A stretch of 64,000 bases of DNA from Streptomyces puniciscabiei (lineage in GTDB: Bacteria > Actinomycetota > Actinomycetes > Streptomycetales > Streptomycetaceae), in assembly GCF_006715785.1 (NCBI RefSeq), contig NZ_VFNX01000002.1:496001-560000 (forward strand), read 5' to 3'. The position numbers and the translations under genes were made by a program. Below the pieces are notes generated by a model. The model had not been told where the DNA came from. It did no database searches and was given only the letters and a program-made list of their open reading frames with translations. The first letter of the stretch is position 1. Each line of letters begins with the position of its first letter. Shown here one piece after another: positions 53,986 to 62,428 of the stretch.

Positions 53986-54249
53986 GTCAATCACAATGCA
54001 TGCGAAATCACGGTCCCGCGATTCCCTGCCTCAAACGTCGATATTCAGCCATTGCGGTTCAGGGGTCATCCATAAGGCCGCCGAACGCACGATATATCCG
54101 ACTCAACTCTACAAAAGTCACCTGTCCAAATTCCGGAATGACATTGCAAGTTCACTTGGACGTCATGCATGATCCACACCACCGGAGGGCGCGGAGACGC
54201 TGCCTGCCAGGCGTGATCGCGTCCACGCTTCACAAAAGATAGGTCATGC
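53986..54249. other. Low-G+C non-coding stretch
   Basis: By hand count 92 of the 180 bases from 54001 to 54180 are G or C, about half, well below the surrounding sequence. There is no credible gene. It probably carries the promoter of the former phosphonate operon and may be transferred DNA; I could not fix a promoter. Confidence 0.5.
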
Positions 54250-54435
54250 GTGCCGCCTGAATCTTCATTGGCGACAGAATCCGGGACCAAAGTCGCGGAA
54301 ACCTTGCTCAACGCCTTCGTAAATCGCGGGCATTTACACTTCACCGGCGTACCGTGTTCCCTTCTGAAGGGGTTCTTCCGGTTGCTCGAGGACCCCGACT
54401 GTCCGGCCGCGTACATACCCGCGCCGCGTGAGGAC
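54250..54435 (+). pseudogene. N-terminal fragment of phosphonopyruvate decarboxylase
   Basis: GTG at 54250 opens a frame whose first ~60 residues match the start of thiamine-diphosphate phosphonopyruvate decarboxylases: AETLLNAFVNRGHLHFTGVP, CSLLKGFFRLLEDP, AAYIPAPRED. That enzyme converts phosphonopyruvate to phosphonoacetaldehyde, the step after PEP mutase. At about 54435 the homology stops and an aldolase C-terminus begins in another frame. About 300 residues with most of the cofactor site are lost. Confidence 0.65.
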
Positions 54436-54833
54436 AGTGGCTGGACGCCTCGCTGTGCGCCATGGCGCGGGGCGCCGGGAACCTCGCCACCGAGCAGGCC
54501 GCGGCCTTCCTCACCGCGTGGCCCAAGTACGACACCCACGCTGATCTGCCGCTGATCTGCGAGGCCGCCGAATACGTGGCCGAGCAGGTGCTGCCGCGCC
54601 CCATGACGGTGCGCCGGGCCGAGATCGCGGCCGGGATCAACGACCACCACTTCTACTTCCAGGACCGCATCGAGAAGATCAGCGCCCGGCACGGGCTCGA
54701 CCCGTGGGAGGTCGGGCGGCGGATCGGTGCGGCACGGCCGCGCAAGGTCCTCGACGAGACGGTCGAGGACATCTGCCGGGAACTGACGGCACAGACCCGA
54801 CCGACCGAACAGACTGACGGAGGGGATGCATGA
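54436..54833 (+). pseudogene. C-terminal fragment of a DmpG-like aldolase
   Basis: In the frame that includes an ATG at 54462, LDASLCAMARGAGNLATEQAA fits the glycine-rich GAGN segment of HMG-CoA-lyase-like aldolases such as 4-hydroxy-2-oxovalerate aldolase, followed by a helical C-terminus (ICEAAEYVAEQVLPRPMTVR, INDHHFYFQDRIEKIS). The barrel's first ~200 residues are missing. Its stop TGA overlaps the pepM ATG (ATGA), showing that it was once a gene of the same operon. Confidence 0.55.
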
Positions 54834-55765
54834 CCGGGAGCCGACCGCCCCAGCAGGAACAGAACGACCTGACGCCGAACGCGGCACACCGGCTGCGCGC
54901 GGCGCTCGCCGCGCCGCGACTGACACGTGCCATGGGCTCGCACAGCCCCCTCAGCGCACGGCTCGCCGAGGAGGCCGGCTTCGACGTCGTCTGGTCCAGC
55001 GGACTGGAGATCTCCGCCACGGCCGGCGTGCCCGACGCCCACATCCTCGCCATGGGCGAGTGCCTCGACGCGGCGGCCGACCTCGCGTCCGCGGTGGACA
55101 TCCCCGTCCTCGCGGACTGCGACTCCGGGTTCGGCAACGTCAACAACGTCATCCACATGGTGCGTTCCTACGAGGCCCGCGGTGTGGCCGGCGTGTGCAT
55201 CGAGGACAAGCAGTTCCCCAAGCTCAACAGCTTCATCGAGGGCAACCAGGACCTCGCCCCGGTCGACGACTTCGCGGGCAAGATCCGGGCCGCCTCCGAG
55301 ACCCGCACCGACATGGTCGTGGTGGCCCGCCTGGAGGCGCTGATATCCGGGCAGGGCATGGCCGGGGCGCTGCGGCGGGCCGACATCTACGAGCGGGCCG
55401 GGGCGGACGCCCTGCTCATCCACTCCAAGCGCAAGGACCCGGGGGAGGTCTTCGCCGTCCGCGAGGCATACCGCGGCGACCTCCCGGTGATCGTCGTACC
55501 GACCACCTACAACCAGGTCACCGTCGAGGAGCTGGAACAGCGCGGCTTCGCCATGGCGATCTACGCCAACCAGGCGCTGCGCAGCTCGATCCGAGCCATG
55601 CGGGAGACCCTCACCCGGATCATGCGGGACGGCACCACCGTGAACGTGGAGCCGGAACTCGCCCCGCTCAAGGAGATCTTCGACCTGCAGCGCATGCCCC
55701 AGATGCTGGAGCAGCAGGAGCGCTACGAGTCCCTGGGACGGGAACTCGCGGAGGCCGCACAGTGA
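54830..55765 (+). CDS. pepM: Phosphoenolpyruvate phosphomutase
   Basis: A 311-residue PEP mutase, the enzyme that makes phosphonopyruvate and starts nearly all phosphonate natural-product pathways. The barrel is complete: SHSPLSARLAEEAGFDVVWS, WSSGLEISA (residues 55-63), LADCDSGFGN (95-103) with the metal-binding Asp residues, and the diagnostic EDKQFPKLNS (125-134), i.e. the EDKxxxxxNS signature that separates PEP mutases from other isocitrate-lyase-family members. Arg168 in VARLEAL is also in place. It starts inside the stop of the aldolase remnant and overlaps the next gene by four bases. Family length is normal. Confidence 0.85.
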   Translation: MTGSRPPQQEQNDLTPNAAHRLRAALAAPRLTRAMGSHSPLSARLAEEAGFDVVWSSGLEISATAGVPDAHILAMGECLDAAADLASAVDIPVLADCDSGFGNVNNVIHMVRSYEARGVAGVCIEDKQFPKLNSFIEGNQDLAPVDDFAGKIRAASETRTDMVVVARLEALISGQGMAGALRRADIYERAGADALLIHSKRKDPGEVFAVREAYRGDLPVIVVPTTYNQVTVEELEQRGFAMAIYANQALRSSIRAMRETLTRIMRDGTTVNVEPELAPLKEIFDLQRMPQMLEQQERYESLGRELAEAAQ

Positions 55766-56073
55766 CCACCCACCCCACCGCCCTGCGGCTGGACTTCCAC
55801 GGCACCCGGCTCGATCTGGAGGTGGAGCCCGGTGCCGGGATCGAGGACGCGCTCGCGTTCCACGGCCAGTACCAGGGCTTCTTCTCCCTGGGGCACGGCG
55901 CCGCGACCGCGGTGGCACCGGCGCTGATAGCGGCGCTCTGCCTTGGCGACCGCCCACAGGAAGGGCGGCTCGTACTGGGCATCCTGTTCGCCGCGGCGGG
56001 GGCAGCGGCTCCGCCGGCGCTGCGGGTGCGGGGGGCGGTGCGCGAGCCGTACCCGTCGGGGGCCAGGGAATAG
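55762..56073 (+). CDS. Unknown protein coupled to pepM
   Basis: A 103-residue frame whose GTG (55762) overlaps the pepM stop (GTGA). It begins with beta-like sequence (ALRLDFHGTRLDLEVEPGAG) followed by a hydrophobic helical stretch (AATAVAPALIAALCLG, LVLGILFAAAGAAAPPAL). It may be complete or the 5' end of a longer gene cut by rearrangement; the last 15 residues look non-conserved. No family is recognised. Confidence 0.45.
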   Translation: MTTHPTALRLDFHGTRLDLEVEPGAGIEDALAFHGQYQGFFSLGHGAATAVAPALIAALCLGDRPQEGRLVLGILFAAAGAAAPPALRVRGAVREPYPSGARE

Positions 56074-56541
56074 ACGGCGCGCGGCCGCTCGATGACAAGA
56101 ATACGGGCTTCGGCCGCCGCCCCCAGCGCCCAGCGCCGCACGCCTCGCGGGAGCAGGAGGCTGGAAGGAAGGCGCGGCTCCGGACACCGTCACGCGCGGG
56201 CCGGGCGCGGCAGACGAGGTCCCGCAGCGCGGGCAGCAGCCGCGGTGCAGCGTCGGCCAGGTCGAGTACCACGTCGGCTCACCTCCGGGGGCGGTCCAGG
56301 CCAACGCCTCCCTGCGCTGGTCATGGGCCTTCTTTTGCATTGAAGGTTGAGCCTTCTCACCGAACATTGAGCGGGTGCGCATGACTGTCCTGGCCGAGCG
56401 GTACTGGCGCGAGATCAGCTCAGACCTTGCCCAGCATGCCGTCGCCGTCCGGCACTTCGTCCTCCACGCCGACCAGGACACCCTCCGCGGGCGTATCGCG
56501 GGCGACACCGTCCTGCCGGCTCAAGCCTCGCGCCGGGAGAA
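56074..56541 (+). pseudogene. AAA/kinase-like fragment in a 468-base gap
   Basis: Between about 56372 and 56530 the plus strand reads LAERYWREISSDLAQHAVAVRHFVLHADQDTLRGRIAGD, which matches the middle of Streptomyces P-loop nucleoside-kinase-like ATPases. The P-loop and the C-terminus are absent. The first half of the gap, 56074-56370, has a minus-strand frame without recognisable homology. Confidence 0.4.
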
Positions 56542-57507
56542 TCAGTGCGGGAACGCCCGCGGCGGCCGCTGGCGGGGCAGCTCCTCACGGAAGCCGGCAA
56601 TGGCGGAGCTGATCTGGCGCATCAGGACGGTGTCCGACAACCGGTGGAGGTAGAGGTTGGCGCGGGCCAGAGCGGGCAGGTCCAGGCAGAAGTACAGGGC
56701 CATCAAGGGGTTCACGAACAACTCGCTGTTCCGGGTGCGTTCGGTGAACCGTACGTCACCGAAGTCACCGCGCACCGCGGCGGCAACGGACCCGTTGACG
56801 ATGCTCGGATGGCCGGCGTGACAGCGCTGGGCGTGGGCGACCGCATCGAGGTACGCGTCTCCCTCGGGGCTGTCCCGGGTGAGGGAGAACGCGCCGAGGT
56901 AGCCGCCGTCGCGGGCCAGTGCGGCCAGGTTCTCCAGAACCAGCGAGTGGTTGACGCCGTGATAGGCGTCCACCCCGAACCCCAGGCAGGCCACCAGCCG
57001 GTGCTGAATGTCGTCGAGCCCCGCGACAGCGGCCAGGCTCGCCATGTCCTCCTCCGGAGTGCCGAGCCCGTGCTCGTCGCCCCGCATCAGGACATCTGTC
57101 CCACCGTCCACCAGCACCACTGCGTCAACACCGCCCAGATGTTCGATCAGTGCCCGGTACGCCGACCGCAGGGGTGCGACACCCGTGCGGGGAAAGGCGT
57201 ACACCACGTCCGGAAGGCCTCGGGTGCGCAGCCACTGGGCGAGAGACCGCTCCGGGAAATAGTCGCCCCACAGAGGTGTGTCCGGACGGACGGCGGCAAC
57301 GTCCTGCGCCACCCAGTGGTCCAGGCCCAGGCCGTAGAGGTCGCTGAAGGAGAGGTTGGCCAGGTGGACCTCGGTACCGGCCGACCGCAGCGCGAGCGCC
57401 AGGGGCAGCGCGGCGTAGACATCGAAGCCGCCGCCAGCACCGGCGAGGAGTACCCGTCGCGCCCCGTGCAGGCGGGTGAAGAAGAGGGGCTCACGCAGAG
57501 AAGACAC
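56542..57507 (-). CDS. DUF1152 protein
   Basis: A 321-residue protein of the DUF1152 (PF06626) type: RVLLAGAGGGFDVYAALPLALALRSAG near the start, VDAVVLVDGGTDVLMRGDE, and YHGVNHSLVLENLAALAR. The glycine-rich N-terminus suggests nucleotide binding, but no function is established. It is convergent with the broken phosphonate operon, and no partner is visible. Confidence 0.8.
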   Translation of the reverse strand: MSSLREPLFFTRLHGARRVLLAGAGGGFDVYAALPLALALRSAGTEVHLANLSFSDLYGLGLDHWVAQDVAAVRPDTPLWGDYFPERSLAQWLRTRGLPDVVYAFPRTGVAPLRSAYRALIEHLGGVDAVVLVDGGTDVLMRGDEHGLGTPEEDMASLAAVAGLDDIQHRLVACLGFGVDAYHGVNHSLVLENLAALARDGGYLGAFSLTRDSPEGDAYLDAVAHAQRCHAGHPSIVNGSVAAAVRGDFGDVRFTERTRNSELFVNPLMALYFCLDLPALARANLYLHRLSDTVLMRQISSAIAGFREELPRQRPPRAFPH

Positions 57508-57975
57508 CGCAGGACCCTAACAAGGCTGCCCCGGGCCCTCATCAGGGTTTCAACAGGGGGTCAAAGTCAGCGCAGAGATCCATGTCGAGGGCGCGGCCTG
57601 CCGACGTGACCCGGAGGACGACCTGCCCGACGACTCAGAGCGCCTTTCACCAGGTCGCCGCTCCTGCCGTTGGCGACGACCTTCGTGCAGCCGACCCGCC
57701 GGCACGGCTCGGCGACGTACGTCTCGAACTCCTGCCGCGACAACGCGTCGACCTCGGCCATCGACAACTCACGTGCTCCGGCCTCCTCCTGAGCTCGCCA
57801 CGCGCGGTCCTGGCCGACAGCGAGACGGTGTGATCGCAGCAGCGCTTCAGCCTGCCCCGCCAACCACGGCCACAGCGAACGCGGCGGGCCATACCACCGC
57901 CCGATGCCCGGCTACCCACACAATCGCGATCACGGCCGCCACCGCAGCGCCAGCCCTGTGCCTGCCTGCGTGTCC
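57508..57975 (-). pseudogene. Mrr-type restriction endonuclease remnant
   Basis: On the minus strand a membrane segment (VAAVIAIVWVAGHRAVVWPA, about 57870-57960) is followed after a frameshift by AGQAEALLRSHRLAVGQDRA, EVDALSRQEFETYVAEPCRR and then a broken end. This matches the Streptomyces membrane protein with a C-terminal Mrr-like nuclease domain. The catalytic core after the first helix is missing. Confidence 0.55.
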
Positions 57976-57984
57976 GCTTCAAGC

Positions 57985-58150
57985 GCCCGCGCCGTCGACG
58001 TGCTGCCGTCATGCACGGTGACGTACAAGTCCCTGGGCGCGCCACCGTTGTTGCCCGGCCCGCCGAGTTCGCGGATACGGAGCTCCTCGCCGTCCCTATG
58101 ACGGTCGTTGATCCGCAGCGGTGGTCGAAAGGTGTCGGCCAGCGCTTCGG
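57985..58150 (-). pseudogene. DnaJ C-terminal remnant
   Basis: The minus strand reads DGEELRIRELGGPGNNGGAP, then RDLYVTVH, the substrate-binding-domain signature of DnaJ co-chaperones. Only about 50 residues remain, next to the Mrr remnant. The rest, to 58265, has no gene. Confidence 0.5.
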
Positions 58151-58265
58151 GAGCACATGCATCTGCCGGCCACCGCCATCGAGGAGGGCCCGGGAGCGCC
58201 CTCCTCGATGAGCGGCATCCTGGCCGACAGCGGCTACCGTCAGCTGCCGGCCTGATGGCACGGCC

Positions 58266-58985
58266 TCACTTCAGGTGCCGGCCGAAGAACCGGTCCCCGT
58301 CCTCCACCTCGAACCACGGGGTCCCGGCGTGCCCGCCCAGATTGGCGTGCAGCGTCTTCTCCTTGGAACCGAAGGCGTCGAACAGGTCCAGGGCCGGCTG
58401 CCGGCCGTTCCCTTCGTCGTCCCACTGCAACAGGAACAGCAGCGGAATGGTGACCTGCCGGGCCTCCTCGCGCTGGGCGCGGGGCACGAAACCCCCGGCG
58501 AAGAAACCGGCGGCCGAGATGCGCGGCTCGACCACCGCCAGCCGAATGCCGATGGCGGTCATCCCCGAGTACCCGACCGGGCCGCCGATCTCGGGCAGCG
58601 AAAGGAGGGCGTCCAGGGTGGTCTGCCATTCCGGGACCGCCTTTTCGACCAGCGGGGCGACGAAGGACTCGAAGATCTCGTCGACAGGCTCGCCGGCCGC
58701 CATCGCCCGGCGGAGGTCGGCGCGAGCCTGCTCATCGACGGCGGAACGGGGCCGGTCACCGTGCCCGGGGTGGTCGATGGCGGCCACCGCGTAGCCGGAG
58801 GCCGCGGCGTGCCGGGCCCGTGCCACCAGCCGCGGTTCCCGCTTGTGCAGGCCGCCGTTGTGGCCGATCAGGATCAGCGGGGCCGGTGCGGATCCAGGCG
58901 TCCACAGGGTGCCGGGGATCTCGCCGAGCGTGAATTCGCGTTCGAGGGCGCCGTCGTCGAGGCGCTGTTCGGAAGTGAATTGCAT
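58266..58985 (-). CDS. Alpha/beta hydrolase
   Basis: A 239-residue hydrolase: LILIGHNGGLHKREPRLVARARHAAASGYAVAAIDHPGHGDRP, the nucleophile elbow VGYSGMTAIG (GxSxM), then LFLLQWDDEGNGRQPALDLF and a final HAGTPWFE. It is related to dienelactone-hydrolase/BAAT-type enzymes. The ATG at 58985 is preceded by GAAAGGC. The substrate is open. Confidence 0.8.
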   Translation of the reverse strand: MQFTSEQRLDDGALEREFTLGEIPGTLWTPGSAPAPLILIGHNGGLHKREPRLVARARHAAASGYAVAAIDHPGHGDRPRSAVDEQARADLRRAMAAGEPVDEIFESFVAPLVEKAVPEWQTTLDALLSLPEIGGPVGYSGMTAIGIRLAVVEPRISAAGFFAGGFVPRAQREEARQVTIPLLFLLQWDDEGNGRQPALDLFDAFGSKEKTLHANLGGHAGTPWFEVEDGDRFFGRHLK

Positions 58986-59400
58986 GGTCGTGCCTTTCGG
59001 GAGTGCTGCTGAACGGCGCTCCCGGACGACCTATCGCCTGACCGTGACCCCAGAGGGGAGCACCCATGTCGATACTGCGTTCACGGGTACCACCTCCTCG
59101 TTCTCTCGCACGGCTTCCAGGAAAGTAGCAGTCGTCGCTGTGGTCCGCCAACGCGTTTTCGTGGAGGCTCGGTGGCCGGACGCCGGAAAGCTGTAGGCGG
59201 TTCAAGCTGATACCCGTTCCAGCCCTTGGTCAAGAGCGGAACGGCCCGGCGCTTCCGCGGCCACTGCGAAACTCGCAACGGCGGACCGGTCGTTGACCGT
59301 CACGGCGCGAGCTGGTCTCCCGTCCGGGATGATCTCCACACGGACGTCCATGCCGGGAGCCTGTCCGGCGCCCCGGGCTCCACAGGGCGGAGGCGTCTCG
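58986..59400. other. No gene seen
   Basis: The 415 bases between the hydrolase start and the DeoR gene stop contain only unconvincing open frames on both strands. The promoter of the hydrolase must lie in the first part. Confidence 0.4.
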
Positions 59401-60162
59401 TCAGACGGGCTTGACGACGATGCCGGCGCCTACGAGCGCGATTACCTCGTCGGCGGGTGCTGTGGTGTCGGTGACGAGGGTGTGCAGGAGTGTGGAGGGG
59501 CCGACGTATGCGAAGGCGGTGCGGCCGAGCTTGCTGCCGTCCGCGGCGACGATGACGCGGCGCGCGGAGGCGATGCCGGCCTTCTTCACAGCCGCGTCAT
59601 CGAGGTCGTAGGCGGTCAGGCCCTCGGCTGCGCTCAGACCACAGCAGCCCATGACGGCAGTGTCGAAGCGCAGTGCCGTCAGGGAGGCGAGGGTGAGGGG
59701 GCCGGTGAGGGCTCCCTCGGCGGCCCGAGGCCGGCCGCCGGGCACCAGCAGCGTTGCCGGGCCGGGACGCTCGCCGAGTACATGGATTCCCTGCAGTGAC
59801 AGCGGCATCACCGTGACCGGCCGTCGGCGCAGCAGGTGGGCGATCTCCAGGCAGGTGGTTCCGCTGTCTAGGAGGACGGTCTCACCGTCGGCGATGAGCG
59901 AGGACACCTCGGTCGCGATGCGGCGCTTGGCGTCGAGGGCCTCGTGAGCGCGCAGGGCGAAGGGTGGCTCCTCGCCCCGGAGGAGCAGGGTGCGTGCCCC
60001 GCCACGGACGCGCTCGAGGACACCTTGTGCGGCCAGCGCGTCGAGGTCGCGCCGGATCGTCATCTCGGAGGCACCGGTGAGTTCGGCGAGTTCCTGGACC
60101 GTGACCTTTCCCGACTCTCTGACGGCCTGCGCGATCAACCCGTGCCGGTCTGCGTTGCTCAT
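59401..60162 (-). CDS. DeoR-family transcriptional regulator
   Basis: A 253-residue DeoR/GlpR-type repressor. The N-terminal HTH is RHGLIAQAVRESGKVTVQELAELTGASEMTIRRDLDALAAQGVLERVRGGA. The sugar-phosphate-sensing domain has ETVLLDSGTTCLEIAHLL, VMGCCGLSAAEGLTAYDLDDAAVKK and VIVAADGSKLGR. The ATG at 60162 is my choice; the frame opens at 60222. It is divergent from the MFS transporter, with a large dyad between them. The effector is probably a phosphorylated sugar (known of the family). Confidence 0.88.
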   Translation of the reverse strand: MSNADRHGLIAQAVRESGKVTVQELAELTGASEMTIRRDLDALAAQGVLERVRGGARTLLLRGEEPPFALRAHEALDAKRRIATEVSSLIADGETVLLDSGTTCLEIAHLLRRRPVTVMPLSLQGIHVLGERPGPATLLVPGGRPRAAEGALTGPLTLASLTALRFDTAVMGCCGLSAAEGLTAYDLDDAAVKKAGIASARRVIVAADGSKLGRTAFAYVGPSTLLHTLVTDTTAPADEVIALVGAGIVVKPV

Positions 60163-60185
60163 ACCGAAGACTGAACCCCCCTCGA

Positions 60186-60240
60186 AACGAACAGTCAGTG
60201 TGTGCGAAGCACCAGTATTCAATCACACAGCATGTTCGTT
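60186..60240. promoter_or_regulatory. Large dyad between DeoR and MFS genes
   Basis: AACGAACA (60186-60193) and TGTTCGTT (60233-60240) are exact reverse complements. Inside them TGTGTG (60199-60204) and CACACA (60224-60229) are also reverse complements, and both pairs share nearly the same centre (about 60213). The arrangement fits a multimeric DeoR operator covering both divergent promoters. Confidence 0.55.
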
Positions 60241-60252
60241 ACGGTGGCGATC

Positions 60253-61446
60253 ATGAATCATTCGCTGCGAGCTGCCCGAGTGGCCACCTTTGTCTACTTC
60301 ATCCTGTGCGGTACCACGATGGGCACCTGGGTGGTGCACATCCCCGCCATTGAGGAGCGCGTCGGCATCAGCCACTCCACGCTCGGGGGGCTTCTGGTGC
60401 TGCTGGGCGTGGGGGCCTTCATCGGTATGCAGGCGGCCGGGCGTCTGACCGACCGGCTCGGAGCGCGCATCGTCGTCCCCGCCACCGGGGTGCTGTGCAG
60501 CGCGGCCCTGGCACTGCCCGGACTTCCCCGGGACCCGTGGACGCTGGCGGGTGCCTTGCTGGTCTTCGGATTCTGCAACGGCTGCCTGGACGTGAGCATG
60601 AACGCCCATGCCGTACATGTGGAGAAGGCGTACGGCCGTCCCGTCATGTCGGCCTTCCACGCCACGTTCTCGGTCGGCGGTGTCCTCGCCTCGCTCGGCG
60701 GAGCGGCCACGGTGACCGCCGGCCTGAGCCCGGCCGCCGGCATGGCCGCCACAGGAGCCCTGGGCATCGCGATCGCCCTGGCGGCGGCAGGCGCCCTGCT
60801 GCCGGCCGCGTCCACTGCTGCCGACGCGGACGCGGCAGAGGAGGCGCCGGCCGCCGAGCGCCGCGAAACCAGCGGGCGCATCTGGCTCCTCGCCGCCCTG
60901 GCTCTGATGGTCATGCTGTGCGAGGGAGCCGCCAACGACTGGAGCGCGCTGCACCTGAAGGACATCCTCGGCGCACCCGCCAGCACTGCCGCCTTCGCCT
61001 ACGGCACCTTCGCGGCGACCATGACCCTCGGCCGACTGCTCGCCGACCGCCTCGTCGCCCGGTTCGGGCCCACGGCGATCCTGCGCCACGGCGCGGCCAC
61101 GGCCGCCGGCGGCATCACGATCGTGGCCCTCTCCCCGTGGACGGGGACCGCATTCGTCGGCTGGGCGCTGTTCGGTCTCGGGCTGTCCGGCTGTGTTCCG
61201 CAGTTGTTCAGTGCGGCCGGGCACGCCGACCCCTCCGCCGCAGGGGCCAACGTCTCTCGCGTCGCCGGGCTCGGCTACGTCGGCATGCTCGCCGGCCCCG
61301 CCGTCATCGGCTGGCTGACCCACCTCGTCGCCCTGAACCACGCCTTCCTCCTGCTGACCCTGCTGTGTGCGGTCACCACAATGGCGGCCGGAATCCTGCG
61401 CACCGGAGGCGTCCGCATGCGCGAGACGACAGCGAGCAGCCGCTGA
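60253..61446 (+). CDS. MFS transporter
   Basis: A 397-residue transporter with about 12 membrane segments: VATFVYFILCGTTMGTWVVHIPAIEERVGI, GLLVLLGVGAFIGMQAAGRLTDRLGARIVV (the loop 2-3 motif), CNGCLDVSMNAHAVHVEKAYGRPVMSAFHATFSVGG (as in FucP-type sugar permeases). The central cytoplasmic loop (about residues 195-220) is acidic. The ATG at 60253 is preferred; one at 60232 overlaps the dyad. Regulation by the divergent DeoR protein suggests a sugar or similar carbon source as substrate (inference). Confidence 0.85.
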   Translation: MNHSLRAARVATFVYFILCGTTMGTWVVHIPAIEERVGISHSTLGGLLVLLGVGAFIGMQAAGRLTDRLGARIVVPATGVLCSAALALPGLPRDPWTLAGALLVFGFCNGCLDVSMNAHAVHVEKAYGRPVMSAFHATFSVGGVLASLGGAATVTAGLSPAAGMAATGALGIAIALAAAGALLPAASTAADADAAEEAPAAERRETSGRIWLLAALALMVMLCEGAANDWSALHLKDILGAPASTAAFAYGTFAATMTLGRLLADRLVARFGPTAILRHGAATAAGGITIVALSPWTGTAFVGWALFGLGLSGCVPQLFSAAGHADPSAAGANVSRVAGLGYVGMLAGPAVIGWLTHLVALNHAFLLLTLLCAVTTMAAGILRTGGVRMRETTASSR

Positions 61447-62040
61447 ACGCCCCCCGGGATGCGCAGGAACCCACTCCCATGTACGTCGAGGTCGTCTCCG
61501 ACGGCCGTTGGAAGCTGCTCGACCCGGCGTCGTAAAGGTCGCCCCCTCCCTCCACAGGGCCGAACCGGACGCGTCGAAAGCGAAGCTGTGGGTCACAACC
61601 TCGGATGCGACCAATGAGAAAGCGGGACCTGCCCCACCGTCAGAACCGGAACCGAGGCCGAAATGACGCTGTTGCCGTCCGCCTCCAGGCGGATCAGGTC
61701 GATCGGATCCCCGGCCATGACTGCCCCTCCGGGACGGTTCACGACCCGCCGTCGCCGGGCGGACTCGACGAGCTTGGATCCCACATGTGCCGGTGATCGC
61801 GTTGGCTGGTCGGCGCTCATGGGCTTGCCGCGCGGATTCGGAATGGGCCCTGCGGTTGCCGCCGACGTTCGAGTCGATGGGGGCGGGCCCGGCCGTGGCG
61901 TTACCCCGGAGGAGACGGTCAGCGGGCGGCACCGAACCAACGGGCGAACCCGGTTTCGGCGCGTCGCGGCCGGTCCCCGGCAGTCGGGTCCGGATGCCTA
62001 CGGGCAGCGCGACCAGGACCGCCTCGCGGGGAGTGCTTGC
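61447..62040. other. No firm gene in this stretch
   Basis: ATG at 61480 opens an 18-codon piece (MYVEVVSDGRWKLLDPAS) that looks like the start of a protein cut off by a stop. A minus-strand frame at about 61610-61730 (GDPIDLIRLEADGNSVISAS) also looks coding-like. Neither is enough to annotate a gene. Confidence 0.3.
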
Positions 62041-62260
62041 AGGCCGGAGGCAGGTGCCGGTCGGCAGAGTCTCGCGGGCGATCACCTCCCGTCTTCCCAT
62101 GCGGTGTTGACGCGACGTCGTCGCTGCGGCGTTCGGTGGTGCGCTTCGGCGGCTGTACCTCGCACACGTCGTGCCCTGCCGCGGCCAGGGCGCGGGCGTA
62201 GTCAGGGCGGGCCGCTTCGAGCGCCGGCCGGGGAGCAACACCCCGGCGTAATGGCAGGCA
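62041..62260 (-). mobile_element. IS110-family transposase remnant
   Basis: The minus strand reads DYARALAAAGHDVCEVQPPKR, then RHLPPA and, after a frame change, EAVLVALPVGIR. The order fits the central part of IS110-type transposases (the 'G-Y-A--L---GH-V-EV--P' stretch). It is short and frameshifted. From 62260 to 62428 nothing is seen. Confidence 0.4.
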
Positions 62261-62428
62261 GGCGACCGGGCAGGCACTACGCCCGTATCTGCCTCCGGTC
62301 AGCCTCACGCATGTCCGGAAGCCGCCTCCCGGTGTGCGGCCCACGAAGTGACGACCCAGCGGGTGGAACCCGACCGTAGGACGGCCGGCCGGGCAGCGGC
62401 ATCGGAGGACCTGCGAGCTGGGAAGAGG

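Noticed and set aside
54826..55762. Open frame overlapping pepM in another phase
   Set aside because: It encodes Arg-rich sequence without homology; only the final part after 55762 follows a plausible start and is kept as the coupled gene.
60223..62277. 684-residue minus-strand frame across the MFS gene
   Set aside because: It is antisense to a clear transporter, contains no domain and is biased to Gly/Arg.
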